Shown in pieces: positions 27,645-37,034 of a stretch of 64,000 nucleotides of DNA. The notes beneath the pieces were generated by a model. That model saw nothing but the letters and a program-made list of their open reading frames with translations. It made no database searches and was not told where the DNA came from. Origin of the DNA: an uncultured Psychroserpens sp. (GTDB lineage Bacteria; Bacteroidota; Bacteroidia; Flavobacteriales; Flavobacteriaceae); contig CANLEE010000002.1 of assembly GCA_947489585.1 (NCBI GenBank), positions 248,001 to 312,000 of the forward strand, read 5' to 3'. The position numbers and the translations under genes were made by a program. Each line of letters opens with the position of its first letter. Within the stretch, counting starts at the first letter, position 1.

Positions 27645-29548
27645 TATTTTGCTTCTACTATGGTTAAATTGTCATATTTCACCACATAAACTGCTTCGTT
27701 GTAATACCCTCCAAATAGCTTCTTAGTGTAGCGAAATTTATTTTCTACGTATTCTGTTTCAATATCACTTGAAGATGCGGCATACAAATCGTCTTCACTA
27801 GCCAGTCGCAATAATAAATCGAGCGTAACGTCAAATCCGCGAACTGCATATTTATTAGGGCTTACATTATATGCTCTGCGATATGCTCTCACAAACGGGT
27901 TTTTCGCTGTAGAAATATCAGTAGTTTTATTTGGTGATGGGTAATGAAATTGAAGGTTAGACAAATGATAATTAGAAATTTCTCGACCTTCAAACGCTTT
28001 ATTTTTGTTGGTGGTCATTAAAATGATTTCAACATCTTTAAAAGCCATTCCATTAATTACACTAATTACATTAGACGCAAATCCTTCATTATCGGTTTCT
28101 AAAAACACAATATTCTTACCTGGTTTAAATACATTTTCTAAATCGGTTTGGTAAATAAAATACGCTTCTAATCCCTTCTTGTTTTTTCTTGAAAAAATTT
28201 GTTTTGCTGAAGGAAACTCAGCCATCAATCGATCACTTACCGCTTTATGCTTAGAATCGGCAATCACAACCATATGCCTTGGTAATGAATCAGACTTAAC
28301 AAAATTGATAATTGTTTTTTCTAAGAGCTCATCTGACGGAATAGTTTGAAAGACATTATTATACAAATTTGTTGGCATTGTTAAAGGTGATACTACTGGC
28401 ACACCATCTTTTTTTAATTCTGAAGCAACTCGATCTAGATTTTTAGCTAACAACGGACCAATAACAGCATCATACTCTGAAAAGTCATTATCAGTTAAAA
28501 TTTTTGAAATCTCTGAAGGCTGATTTCTTGTATCAAATACTTTTAAATGTGTAGAAATTCCTAAACGCTTTGCAGAATCTATAGCCATTAAAGCACCTGC
28601 ATGAAAATCTAATGACACCGATAATAAGCCATCTCTTTTAATTGCCTTTTTTGCTTCTTGTACTGAATCTACATCAATACGATGTGTTCTATAAGGCAGC
28701 ATAAGCGCAATTTTTTTCCTACTTAGATTACTTAAATTGTTAGACAAGTTCGTATTTGCAATATCTGCTAAAGTGTTCTCAATTTCAACATCAGCAGGAA
28801 CTTTTAATACCATTCCCAATTTAAGTCCGCCCTCTTTTAATTCAGGATTTAAAGCTTCTAATTGTTCTTGGGTTACGCCAAATTTCCTATTGAGTGCCAT
28901 ATACCCCTCACTCTTTAAAACTGTATAATAGTTAAACTCTTCTTCAACAGCTTTCTCTTCATTGTTACTAATATTAGGTACATTCACTTCCTGTCCTGGT
29001 TGTAGTACTTCTGCCAAATTAGGATTCAATGCTTCAAGTTCAGGTACTGTAATTCCAAATTTATAAGCCACACGCCATTTTCCTTCCTTAGGCTGAACTT
29101 TATATTTTTTAATCGTATTATTTAGAGATACTTTACTAACAACTGTTTTAAACTTCGGAATCTTTATTCTGTCACCTTTCCGAAGGTTTTCAGAATAGAG
29201 CCTATTGTTGTACTTCTTAATATCTTCAATCTCAACACTGTACTTTTTAGCAATACTATACAAGGTTTCTTTTCGTCTTACCTTATGTTTTTTAAAACTT
29301 ACAGCTTCTTTAACTGTTTCAGGTATTGGGTCATTTTTCACTCTTGATGTAGGAATTATCAAGACTGTATTTTCATCTAATGATTGTTTAGCATCAGGAT
29401 TAAGTGCATAAATATCAAAAGGTGTTACTAAATATTGCTTAGCAATACTCTCAATGGTTTCGCCTTTCTTAACCTTATGCGTTTTGTAGTCTTGAGCTAT
29501 CATTGAGAAGCTACAAAGCAAGATGATGATGATTAAGAGTTTTTTCAT
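27644..29548 (-). CDS. LysM-repeat protein with C-terminal periplasmic-binding (type 1) domain
   Basis: The 634-residue exported protein has a signal peptide (IIILLCSFSMIAQ) and four LysM domains (~20-66, 86-132, 147-193, 205-252). The LysM domains share the patterns KVKKGETIESIAKQY, KVRRKETLYSIAKKY and LEALNPNL. Residues ~275-634 form a type 1 periplasmic binding fold related to amino-acid ABC-transporter receptors (KIALMLPYRTH, then DAVIGPLLAKNLDRV). LysM binds peptidoglycan, so the protein probably stays in the periplasm at the wall. The architecture is seen in flavobacteria, but the ligand is unknown. It lies 80 bp downstream of guaA. Confidence 0.92.
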   Translation of the reverse strand: MKKLLIIIILLCSFSMIAQDYKTHKVKKGETIESIAKQYLVTPFDIYALNPDAKQSLDENTVLIIPTSRVKNDPIPETVKEAVSFKKHKVRRKETLYSIAKKYSVEIEDIKKYNNRLYSENLRKGDRIKIPKFKTVVSKVSLNNTIKKYKVQPKEGKWRVAYKFGITVPELEALNPNLAEVLQPGQEVNVPNISNNEEKAVEEEFNYYTVLKSEGYMALNRKFGVTQEQLEALNPELKEGGLKLGMVLKVPADVEIENTLADIANTNLSNNLSNLSRKKIALMLPYRTHRIDVDSVQEAKKAIKRDGLLSVSLDFHAGALMAIDSAKRLGISTHLKVFDTRNQPSEISKILTDNDFSEYDAVIGPLLAKNLDRVASELKKDGVPVVSPLTMPTNLYNNVFQTIPSDELLEKTIINFVKSDSLPRHMVVIADSKHKAVSDRLMAEFPSAKQIFSRKNKKGLEAYFIYQTDLENVFKPGKNIVFLETDNEGFASNVISVINGMAFKDVEIILMTTNKNKAFEGREISNYHLSNLQFHYPSPNKTTDISTAKNPFVRAYRRAYNVSPNKYAVRGFDVTLDLLLRLASEDDLYAASSSDIETEYVENKFRYTKKLFGGYYNEAVYVVKYDNLTIVEAK

Positions 29549-29628
29549 TTATATCAATTATTTATGTGAATTACGTCAATACGATTTCCGTTATTAAGAA
29601 ACATATTAAACCTATAAGTCACAATATA

Positions 29629-31164
29629 TTATTCCCATTCTATGGTTGCTGGCGGTTTTGAACTAATGTCATACACTACTCTATTAACGCCTTTGACCTT
29701 ATTTATTATCTCATTTGAGGTTTTTTGTAAAAATTCATACGGAAGATTAACCCAATCGGCAGTCATTCCATCTGTGCTTTCTACAGCTCTTAATGCGACA
29801 CATTTTTCATAAGTTCTTTCGTCTCCCATCACACCTACACTATTCACAGGGAGTAACATTGCTCCAGCTTGCCATACTTTATCGTATAAATTCCATGATT
29901 TTAAATTATCAATAAAAACAGCATCTACCTCTTGTAATATACGTACTTTTTCACGAGTTAGATCACCTAAAATACGAATTGCTAATCCAGGTCCAGGAAA
30001 AGGGTGACGACCCAATATTGTTTTATCCATTCCCATTGATGCACCTACTCTACGAACTTCATCCTTAAACAATGCTTTTAATGGCTCAACAATTTTCAAT
30101 TTCATATAATCTGGTAAACCTCCAACATTATGATGGCTTTTAATCGTAGCACTTGGTCCTCCTGTTGCCGAAACACTTTCGATAACGTCTGGATAAATCG
30201 TACCCTGAGCTAACCATTTTACATCTTCAATTTCATTTGCTTCATCATCAAAAACCTCAATAAACACACGACCTATAGCTTTTCTTTTTTGTTCTGGGTC
30301 ACTTATACCTTCCAAGGCATCCAAAAAGCGTGCCGAAGCATCTACACCTTTAACGTTAAGTCCCATTCCTTCATACTGTTCGAGTACACTCACGTATTCA
30401 TTCTTCCGAAGTAAACCATTATTTACAAAAATACAATACAGGTTTTTACCAATCGCTTTATGTAATAATATGGCTGCAACTGAAGAATCTACACCTCCCG
30501 ACAACCCTAAAACGACTTTATCGTTTCCTAATTGTACTTTAAGTGCTTCTACGGTTTCCTCCACAAATGAATCTGGTGTCCAATCTTGCTCTACTTGTGC
30601 AATATGTACCAAAAAATTCTCTAATAATTGTTTACCATCTGTAGAATGATAAACTTCTGGATGAAACTGAATTGCATATGTGGTTTCGTTTTCAATTTTA
30701 AATGCCGCATTTTCAACATCGTGAGTACTTGCCAACAATACGCCATTAGTTGGCAATTGCTTTATGGTATCACTATGGCTCATCCATACTTGACTTCCTT
30801 TTGAAATACCTGTAAAAAAGTCTTCACCCGCTTTTATAAAACTCAAATTTGCTCTTCCATATTCTCGAGTATTGGATTCGGCTACTTTTCCGCCTGAAAA
30901 ATGTGCCAAATATTGAGCGCCGTAACATACCGCCAACATTGGTTTTTTTCCACGAATGTTTGACAAATCTGGATGAAGCACTTCTTCACCTCTTACTGAG
31001 TTTGGACTACCAGATAAAATGACCGCTTTAAAGCTATCAGAATCTGAAGGAATTTTATTAAATGGATGAATTTCGCAATAGATGTTTAACTCTCTAACGC
31101 GACGCGCAATTAACTGTGTGTATTGCGAACCGAAATCTAAAATTAGGACTTTGTTGTGTTGCAT
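29629..31164 (-). CDS. guaA: GMP synthase (glutamine-hydrolysing)
   Basis: The 511-residue enzyme converts XMP to GMP. It has an N-terminal glutamine amidotransferase domain (nucleophile Cys in [10 protein letters not shown]; His-Glu in QFHPEVYHS), a PP-loop synthetase domain ([19 protein letters not shown]), and a C-terminal dimer domain ending [12 protein letters not shown] two codons upstream (31170) is in frame, but the ATG at 31164 gives the conserved N-terminus [20 protein letters not shown], so I use that. A TACTTTTG box ends four bases before this ATG. Confidence 0.98.
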   Translation of the reverse strand: MQHNKVLILDFGSQYTQLIARRVRELNIYCEIHPFNKIPSDSDSFKAVILSGSPNSVRGEEVLHPDLSNIRGKKPMLAVCYGAQYLAHFSGGKVAESNTREYGRANLSFIKAGEDFFTGISKGSQVWMSHSDTIKQLPTNGVLLASTHDVENAAFKIENETTYAIQFHPEVYHSTDGKQLLENFLVHIAQVEQDWTPDSFVEETVEALKVQLGNDKVVLGLSGGVDSSVAAILLHKAIGKNLYCIFVNNGLLRKNEYVSVLEQYEGMGLNVKGVDASARFLDALEGISDPEQKRKAIGRVFIEVFDDEANEIEDVKWLAQGTIYPDVIESVSATGGPSATIKSHHNVGGLPDYMKLKIVEPLKALFKDEVRRVGASMGMDKTILGRHPFPGPGLAIRILGDLTREKVRILQEVDAVFIDNLKSWNLYDKVWQAGAMLLPVNSVGVMGDERTYEKCVALRAVESTDGMTADWVNLPYEFLQKTSNEIINKVKGVNRVVYDISSKPPATIEWE

Positions 31165-31167
31165 GTG

Positions 31168-31175
31168 CAAAAGTA
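31168..31175 (-). promoter_or_regulatory. Candidate -7 box (TACTTTTG) for guaA, very close to the ATG
   Basis: Fits TAnnTTTG on the minus strand, with only three bases between its final G and the guaA ATG. If real, the transcript would be leaderless or nearly so, and the upstream TTG at 31170 could not be the start because it lies in the box. No clear -33 TTTG at standard spacing. Confidence 0.35.
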
Positions 31176-31320
31176 ATAATTGATTTTAGATTGGCTATTT
31201 TCAGTTTGTGATTTTTTGAATATTTTTTTAACAAGTCTAACACAATTAAACCGGCTTTAATTAAAATATCATATTTTCTATTTTTAGTATATTTAAGCAT
31301 AAGCTATTAATTATGAGGTT

Positions 31321-33111
31321 ATGAATACAACCAAAAAACAACTAATCCTCTACTTGAGTTGCCTCTATTTTGTTTTAGGCACCCCTTTGAGCTACTCTCA
31401 AGACCAAAAATATGTCGATAGCATATTAAAGGTTATTCCTTCGCAAGACTACAAAAATAAAATAAGTTCCTACAGACGTCTTTTTGTTGAACATCTTTAT
31501 GTTAATCCTGAACTAGCAAAACCATTTTTAGATTCGTCAATGACCGTTGCCAAACGTAACAAAAATAAGTATCTTATTGCGAGTACTGTAGGAGATTTTG
31601 GTGCTTACTTATATTTCATTTCAGAATACAACGACGCTCTAATACAACAAGACATTGCAATAAATATGTTTAGTGAGATAGGTGATAAAGAACAAGAAAG
31701 TGTTGCTTTAAATAATAAAGGAAATACCTTTATAAATGTTGGTCGTTTCAACGAAGCTATTGAAGTAAATTTGGCATCTTTAAAACTTAAAGAAGAGCTT
31801 AAGATAGAATACCCTGAAGATGGGGATGACTATTGGGATGAAAGTATTGCTGCAAGTTACTGGAATATTGGAAACATCTATGGCGACATTAAAAATTACG
31901 AAACATCCAATGAGTACTATAGAAAAGCAGAAGTGATTTATGAACGATTAAATCTAATTGATGACTTGATGTCGCTTCGTAGTAATATAGCCATCAATTA
32001 TAAACTCAAAGGACAATATAAAAAGGCCATATCTATATTCAAAACAACAATTCCGTATGATCTATCTCAAAATTATTTTAATGATGCTGCATTATCATAT
32101 GACAATTTAGGTTACACCTACTTTTTAGCTGATAGTTTAGAAAAAGCCAAACTCAATTATGAAAAGGCAATTGCGCTTTTTGAGAAGCATAATGACGCAT
32201 CTTTAAAAGGCATTAGTTTACGTCATCTTGGCCAAGTATTTATGAAAGAAAAAAAAAACAGACAGGCTTTAGTATATTTCAATGAATCTTTAAACATCTC
32301 AACCAATACCAACTCCTTAAGAGATCAAATTGATGATCATTTTGAGTTAGCAAAAGCTTATGCAGCATTAGGAAATTATAATATGGCTTATGAAAACTAT
32401 GACAAACATGGCAAACTCTATAAGGATGTTTTAGGTAAAGAAAATATTGAAAAGATAAATGAATTAGAAATTCGCTACGATACCGAACGAAAAGAAAAAG
32501 CACTAATCATAAAAGATAGTGAAATTGAGTTATTAAAAGTTCAAGAAGAAAAAAACAAAACACAACGCAATGCTATCATAATTGCAGCAATTTCTGCACT
32601 TTCCATTCTTCTGTTATTCATTTATGGATTGCGTCAAAAAATGAAGCGTAATAAACTGGTAAAAGAAAAATTAGATGCTGAATTAGATTTCAAAAAGAAA
32701 GAACTCACAACTCATGCATTACACTTAGCAAAAAAGAATGAACTATTAGAAGGTTTAAAACAGAAAGCAAACCAACTAAAATCTGACGAAAACACAACGA
32801 ATGGGTATCAGCAATTAATTAGGACTATAGACTTCGATTTAAAAGATGATAATAATTGGGAAAACTTCGCTCATTATTTTCAGCAAGTACATAAAGATTT
32901 TAATCACAATGTGACAAAAAAATATCCTGAAGTTACACCAAATGAACTCCGATTAATTTCATTAGTAAAAATGAATTTATCCATTAAAGAAATGGCAAAT
33001 ATTTTAAATATTTCTATATCTGGTGTTAAAAAAGCACGCCAAAGACTTCGCAAAAAAATGAATTTATCCACAAAAGATTCATTAGAAATGGCTGTGCTGA
33101 AAATAAATTAA
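31321..33111 (+). CDS. TPR-repeat sensor-like protein with membrane helix and LuxR-type HTH
   Basis: The 596-residue protein has a signal peptide (ends PLSYSQDQ), at least six tetratricopeptide repeats (~40-380; for example ALNNKGNTFINVGRFNEAIE and ALSYDNLGYTYFLADSLEKA), a coiled coil, and one membrane helix (~418-437, IIAAISALSILLLFIYGLRQ). A cytoplasmic helical linker leads to a C-terminal helix-turn-helix (NELRLISLVKMNLSIKEMAN, then ILNISISGVKKARQRLRKKM). This is a one-component regulator layout frequent in Bacteroidota: periplasmic TPR input and cytoplasmic DNA-binding output. It precedes the cytolysin-like gene by 213 bp, on the same strand. Confidence 0.9.
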   Translation: MNTTKKQLILYLSCLYFVLGTPLSYSQDQKYVDSILKVIPSQDYKNKISSYRRLFVEHLYVNPELAKPFLDSSMTVAKRNKNKYLIASTVGDFGAYLYFISEYNDALIQQDIAINMFSEIGDKEQESVALNNKGNTFINVGRFNEAIEVNLASLKLKEELKIEYPEDGDDYWDESIAASYWNIGNIYGDIKNYETSNEYYRKAEVIYERLNLIDDLMSLRSNIAINYKLKGQYKKAISIFKTTIPYDLSQNYFNDAALSYDNLGYTYFLADSLEKAKLNYEKAIALFEKHNDASLKGISLRHLGQVFMKEKKNRQALVYFNESLNISTNTNSLRDQIDDHFELAKAYAALGNYNMAYENYDKHGKLYKDVLGKENIEKINELEIRYDTERKEKALIIKDSEIELLKVQEEKNKTQRNAIIIAAISALSILLLFIYGLRQKMKRNKLVKEKLDAELDFKKKELTTHALHLAKKNELLEGLKQKANQLKSDENTTNGYQQLIRTIDFDLKDDNNWENFAHYFQQVHKDFNHNVTKKYPEVTPNELRLISLVKMNLSIKEMANILNISISGVKKARQRLRKKMNLSTKDSLEMAVLKIN

Positions 33112-33167
33112 ATAATTGATTTTCAGCTATTTAAAAATTACTTTAGACAAGTATACCGTTTGTCGCC

Positions 33168-33191
33168 CCACAAAATTCTTCTTTTTTGTGG
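33168..33191 (+). terminator. Weak hairpin after the TPR/LuxR gene
   Basis: CCACAAAA pairs with TTTTGTGG across an eight-base loop, 57 bp after the stop. The 3' side runs into TTAAAAAAT rather than a T-run, so termination would be poor; it may be partial or an attenuator. Confidence 0.35.
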
Positions 33192-33199
33192 TTAAAAAA

Positions 33200-33207
33200 T
33201 ATGTTTG
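33200..33207 (+). promoter_or_regulatory. Candidate -7 box (TATGTTTG) for the cytolysin-like gene
   Basis: Fits TAnnTTTG, 118 bases before the ATG at 33325. Transcription from about 33214 would place the structured element at 33231-33292 inside the leader. The -33 partner is unclear. Confidence 0.35.
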
Positions 33208-33230
33208 TTCTGTCATTAAGTTGACATCAC

Positions 33231-33292
33231 CGTTTTGTGGTCTTACTTGGTAAAGGGCTGCAGACCATTTTCCAAGTTGGTTACGCAAAACG
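33231..33292 (+). promoter_or_regulatory. Structured leader of the cytolysin-like gene (possible cis-regulatory RNA)
   Basis: CGTTTTG (33231-33237) pairs perfectly with CAAAACG (33286-33292), enclosing ACTTGG/CCAAGT (33245-33250 with 33272-33277). A further TGGTC/GACCA pairing (33238-33242 with 33263-33267) crosses the inner helix, so it is either a pseudoknot or an alternative fold. No known riboswitch class is recognised. The element ends 32 bases before the start codon. Confidence 0.4.
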
Positions 33293-33324
33293 AAATTTAT
33301 TTTTTAATCACAAAACAAAGTATT

Positions 33325-35262
33325 ATGAAAGCTATTATTAAAAACACCGTTTATATTTGCATTGCTTTTACCCTTTTAACTATTTCCTTTTCGTGTAGTA
33401 ATGATGAAGCCGCGAGCGACCCAAATGATCCAAGTAATTTAACCTTCGAAGAAGTTATTGCTAGTGGTGGAGAAATTGCTCCATTTCCGTTATCTAGAAC
33501 AACTGAAGTCATTGAAGAAGGAGAGCCTATGAATGATGATTATGATCGTGAAGAAAATGGAGAAACCATAACAGAGCGCTTCATATGTTCTAGACAAACA
33601 GTAAGTGTTTTAGATGGTAACGGACAGTTCCCATTATTTGACACAAGCGCAGATGTTATATATCCTGGAAGTTTACTTCAAGGTGCTACATTATCAAACG
33701 CTACACCATCCCCAATAGTTGTAGATAGAGCTGGCGGGACTATTTCTTATAATTTAAATAATGGAAATTTGAGCTCTAGTTTCACAGTTGATGAAGTTAG
33801 AAAGAGCACCATACAAGATGGTATGAATAATATCATAGCTAATGCTGGAAATGTTGTTCCAGCTAACTTTCAATTAGATATTATACAAATAGAATCTGAA
33901 AGCCAACTAGCTTTAGAGTTGGGCATAGAAGTTGAAACATTTACAACTCAAGTATCTTCAGATATGTCTTTTAGCACAGAGGAATCTTTTAATCGAACTT
34001 TAGTTAAGCTTAATCAATCGTATTACACGATGAGCTTTGATCTCCCAACAAGTTTAGATGCTATTTTCGCACCTAATGTGACACCTCAACAATTAGATGT
34101 ATTTGTTCAAGAAAACAATCCTGCCACTTTTATTTCATCGGTAACTTATGGACGCATATTCTATATGCTTATAGAATCGACATCAAGTAGAGAAGAAATG
34201 GATGCAAAGTTAAATCTAGCTTATGGTGCTTTTAATAATAGTGTTGAAGCCGAATTAGGCATAAGTGCTATGGAAGAGTTAAGTGACCTCAAAATAAAAG
34301 TCATTGCCTATGGTGGTGATGCCGCAGGAGCTTTTCAACTTGCTGGTGAAACTAACATCTCAGATATTGCCAATAAATTAGCTGAAAGCACAGACATAAG
34401 GGCTGGTTTGCCGCTATCCTACGTGGTAAGAAGTGTTGAACGTCCTGATCAAATTGTGGGTGTTGAATTAGCCACAGAATATGATATTGTTAACTGCGAA
34501 CTCAAAGGTGTTTTACCTCCTCAAGGATTATTATCATTAGTTGATATATTTATTGATGATGAAGATGGTGGAGGCATTGGTGCCATGGCTCATGTATCTG
34601 ATAGTAATGTTTTGGTCTTTAATAAAATGGGGACAAAATATGCTTGGTACAATGGTAATAGTGGAGACGTAAAAGCTGTATTTAGTATCGATGATCCAAA
34701 TTCTCCTTTAGGTGTTGTGCCTTTAGAGGATGTCGGAGCTGCAATACAATTAGCAAATAATCGCATTTATCTATTTGATACAACAGGGTTATTAAATTCT
34801 CGATTAGCTTACAATATAGCCGACTGGTCTGGTGACGGGGATGCACCAACAACACCTATGGGTACATATACAGTTGATTCGTCAGATATGGATAACATAT
34901 TTTTAGTGAATAGTGCTTTTGGAGACAGTGGCAACTTTCAATTTGCAGGTCAAGGCTTTGAAGCCGGATGTCGAGTAGGTACATCTACATTTGCATTTTT
35001 TGCTAAACCTGGAGAAGAATATGCACTTTACACATCGCCTAATGGAGGGAATTGGTCAAACCCTTTAGATAGTACAACTTGGTATAACAATAATCCAAAT
35101 GAAGATAACAGAACCTTGTTTGAAAAAGTTGGAGCGGCTTCTTTTATTGAATTTGGTGGCTCTAGTGGCAGATGGTACCTCGTAAATGAAGAAGGTGATG
35201 AAATCATGGAATATTTATCCACACCAGTTAGAAAATTTAATGGTCCTTGGATAATTAATTAA
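33325..35262 (+). CDS. Thiol-activated-cytolysin-family lipoprotein with atypical C-terminal domain
   Basis: From ATG 33325 the 645-residue protein begins with a lipoprotein signal (TLLTISFSC; Cys24). Residues ~95-395 match the cholesterol-dependent cytolysin core: PGSLLQGATL, a long two-stranded/helical region, SSVTYGRIFYMLIESTSS (~272-289, a hallmark strand), and GLPLSYVVRSV. The usual domain-4 tryptophan-rich undecapeptide is absent. The last ~230 residues instead hold repeated aromatic strands (VLVFNKMGTKYAWYNG, NNRIYLFDTTGLL, TFAFFAKPGEEYALY) like a small propeller or hemopexin-type fold. It is probably a CDC-like surface protein; pore formation is inferred from the family. An upstream ATG-less extension to 33235 lies in a structured leader and is rejected. 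Confidence 0.82.
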   Translation: MKAIIKNTVYICIAFTLLTISFSCSNDEAASDPNDPSNLTFEEVIASGGEIAPFPLSRTTEVIEEGEPMNDDYDREENGETITERFICSRQTVSVLDGNGQFPLFDTSADVIYPGSLLQGATLSNATPSPIVVDRAGGTISYNLNNGNLSSSFTVDEVRKSTIQDGMNNIIANAGNVVPANFQLDIIQIESESQLALELGIEVETFTTQVSSDMSFSTEESFNRTLVKLNQSYYTMSFDLPTSLDAIFAPNVTPQQLDVFVQENNPATFISSVTYGRIFYMLIESTSSREEMDAKLNLAYGAFNNSVEAELGISAMEELSDLKIKVIAYGGDAAGAFQLAGETNISDIANKLAESTDIRAGLPLSYVVRSVERPDQIVGVELATEYDIVNCELKGVLPPQGLLSLVDIFIDDEDGGGIGAMAHVSDSNVLVFNKMGTKYAWYNGNSGDVKAVFSIDDPNSPLGVVPLEDVGAAIQLANNRIYLFDTTGLLNSRLAYNIADWSGDGDAPTTPMGTYTVDSSDMDNIFLVNSAFGDSGNFQFAGQGFEAGCRVGTSTFAFFAKPGEEYALYTSPNGGNWSNPLDSTTWYNNNPNEDNRTLFEKVGAASFIEFGGSSGRWYLVNEEGDEIMEYLSTPVRKFNGPWIIN

Positions 35263-35277
35263 TTTGAATTTTAGTCT

Positions 35278-35310
35278 AAAAAGGTAAACCAATTGGTTTG
35301 CCTTTTTTTT
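35278..35310. terminator. Bidirectional terminator between cytolysin-like gene and bshC
   Basis: AAAAGGTAAACC pairs with GGTTTGCCTTTT (one G-U) across an AATT loop and is followed by a run of ten Ts on the plus strand. It lies 17 bp after the cytolysin-like stop and directly abuts the bshC stop on the other strand. Confidence 0.85.
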
Positions 35311-36912
35311 TTATATAGTTACAATAGAAAATTCTCCTTTTAAAGGCTGTAACTCTTCAATTAACTTCTGAATAAACGCGTTTCCATACTCTAAATAAAA
35401 TTCAGAGAAATTCATATTTCGTTCTTGCAAACTCTGACTAGGGAATAGTGTATCTTGAAGTTTAGTAACACGTTCTAAATAATCATTTAGCTTCCGCTTT
35501 TGAGCTTTAAGTAATCGTTTTTCTAAATTATCTAATCCTTTTATTTGCTTTTGCTCTTGGGCTGCAACAGCACCTTTAAATGATTTATCAGTTTGCTCAG
35601 CAAGTTTATACAAATCTTCGAACTGCTGTTTTAAATGAGTTTTTTGAGAAGAAAAATCAATATCAATTGTTGAAATTCGCTTGGTTACTTCCGTTTTTAA
35701 ATCAGTTTGCTTTAAAAACAAGTCTTTAACTGAAACCTCTAATTTTTGAAGCTTTTCAATTTGCTTATCAGTAATTAATACTACCGAATTGCGAAGCAAT
35801 AACATAGGAAATACCACCTTCTGTGCTTCAAAATTAGATTTGAGTTCTAACCAATAAGCCAACTCTCCTCCACCTCCTATATAACATAGATTAGGCAAAA
35901 CCACTTCTTGAAATAAAGGTCGCATAATCACATTAGGGCTAAAACGCTCAGGCAACTCATCAAGGTGTTTTAGTAGTTCACTCTTGCTCCAGCCTATATT
36001 CGTATTATTAACTTTAAAAAGACCATTGTTTTCAGTAATTCGTTCTCTAATACCTTTGGTAATATAGAATAGATTGATCTCTCTTGGATTAACCTGTATT
36101 TTATAATTACCTTCTAAAGTATTGAGTTGCCTATTTGCTTCAGAGACCTTATCATATGAGGTTTGATTTACTAATTCGTCTTTTACGTACGGAATAAACA
36201 AACGCTTTAAATTTTTATCATTTCCATCAACAATCACCAAACCAAAGTCCTTGAATATTTTATTAACCAAGTTACGCATGGCATCAGCCAGGTTTTGATG
36301 CTTTAAATACGCACTTTGAAATAATTGCTTTATATCTTCAGCATTTGTCGTCGCATTTAATTGCTTAGCAAACACATCAAAAACGTGGTCTAATCCATCA
36401 AGGTTTAGTTCACCAACAGCACCAGAAGATTCACGATTCCACTGTACTTTTTGTCCTCTAAAATTAAAATAATTGATTTCTTCAAAATCATGATCTTCAG
36501 TTGCCATCCAATAAATGGGCACAAAATTTTGATTAGGATATTCATCCTTCAACTGCCTACATAAATTGATCGTTGAAATAATTTTATAGAAAAAATAAAG
36601 TGGTCCTGTAAATAAATTTAATTGATGTCCAGTTGTTATAGTAAACGTATTTGCCTCATTTAACAAACTGATATTTGCCTTTGTAGCTTCGGAAACATCA
36701 ACTGAATTATACTGATTTTTAAGCGACTCCACTAAAACACGCCGCGTTTCCGAGTTAAAAGAATCTTTTTTTTCTTCGATTTGGGCTTTAAAATTTTCAA
36801 GCTTAGGAAAACGATTATAAAACGATTTTAAATCGTCTTTTTCATCTAAATAATCGCAAATCAATGAAGAAAAATAATTGGTGTCTCTAAACGGAATACA
36901 GTCAGTTGGCAT
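35311..36912 (-). CDS. bshC: Bacillithiol biosynthesis cysteine-adding enzyme BshC
   Basis: The 533-residue cytoplasmic protein adds cysteine to glucosaminyl-malate in the last step of bacillithiol synthesis. Family features include the N-terminus IPFRDTNYFSSLICDYL, TITTGHQLNLFTGPLYFFYK (HxGH-like nucleotide site region), PIYWMATEDHDFEEIN, and a long C-terminal coiled coil (~390-490). Its length matches the family. It implies that the cell uses bacillithiol; bshA and bshB are not in this window. Confidence 0.93.
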   Translation of the reverse strand: MPTDCIPFRDTNYFSSLICDYLDEKDDLKSFYNRFPKLENFKAQIEEKKDSFNSETRRVLVESLKNQYNSVDVSEATKANISLLNEANTFTITTGHQLNLFTGPLYFFYKIISTINLCRQLKDEYPNQNFVPIYWMATEDHDFEEINYFNFRGQKVQWNRESSGAVGELNLDGLDHVFDVFAKQLNATTNAEDIKQLFQSAYLKHQNLADAMRNLVNKIFKDFGLVIVDGNDKNLKRLFIPYVKDELVNQTSYDKVSEANRQLNTLEGNYKIQVNPREINLFYITKGIRERITENNGLFKVNNTNIGWSKSELLKHLDELPERFSPNVIMRPLFQEVVLPNLCYIGGGGELAYWLELKSNFEAQKVVFPMLLLRNSVVLITDKQIEKLQKLEVSVKDLFLKQTDLKTEVTKRISTIDIDFSSQKTHLKQQFEDLYKLAEQTDKSFKGAVAAQEQKQIKGLDNLEKRLLKAQKRKLNDYLERVTKLQDTLFPSQSLQERNMNFSEFYLEYGNAFIQKLIEELQPLKGEFSIVTI

Positions 36913-37034
36913 AGTTATAATTCAAATCAGGCATAAAGATAAGCTTCTTCACTTTTTTTAAGTCCTAAATTTTAGTTAATTCATATCGACTTACTATCTT
37001 TACTCAATATCACTATAAATTTAGATTTTATTTC

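Noticed and set aside
33235..33324. N-terminal extension of the cytolysin-like protein.
   Set aside because: The extension overlaps a structured leader; the ATG at 33325 yields a typical lipoprotein signal.
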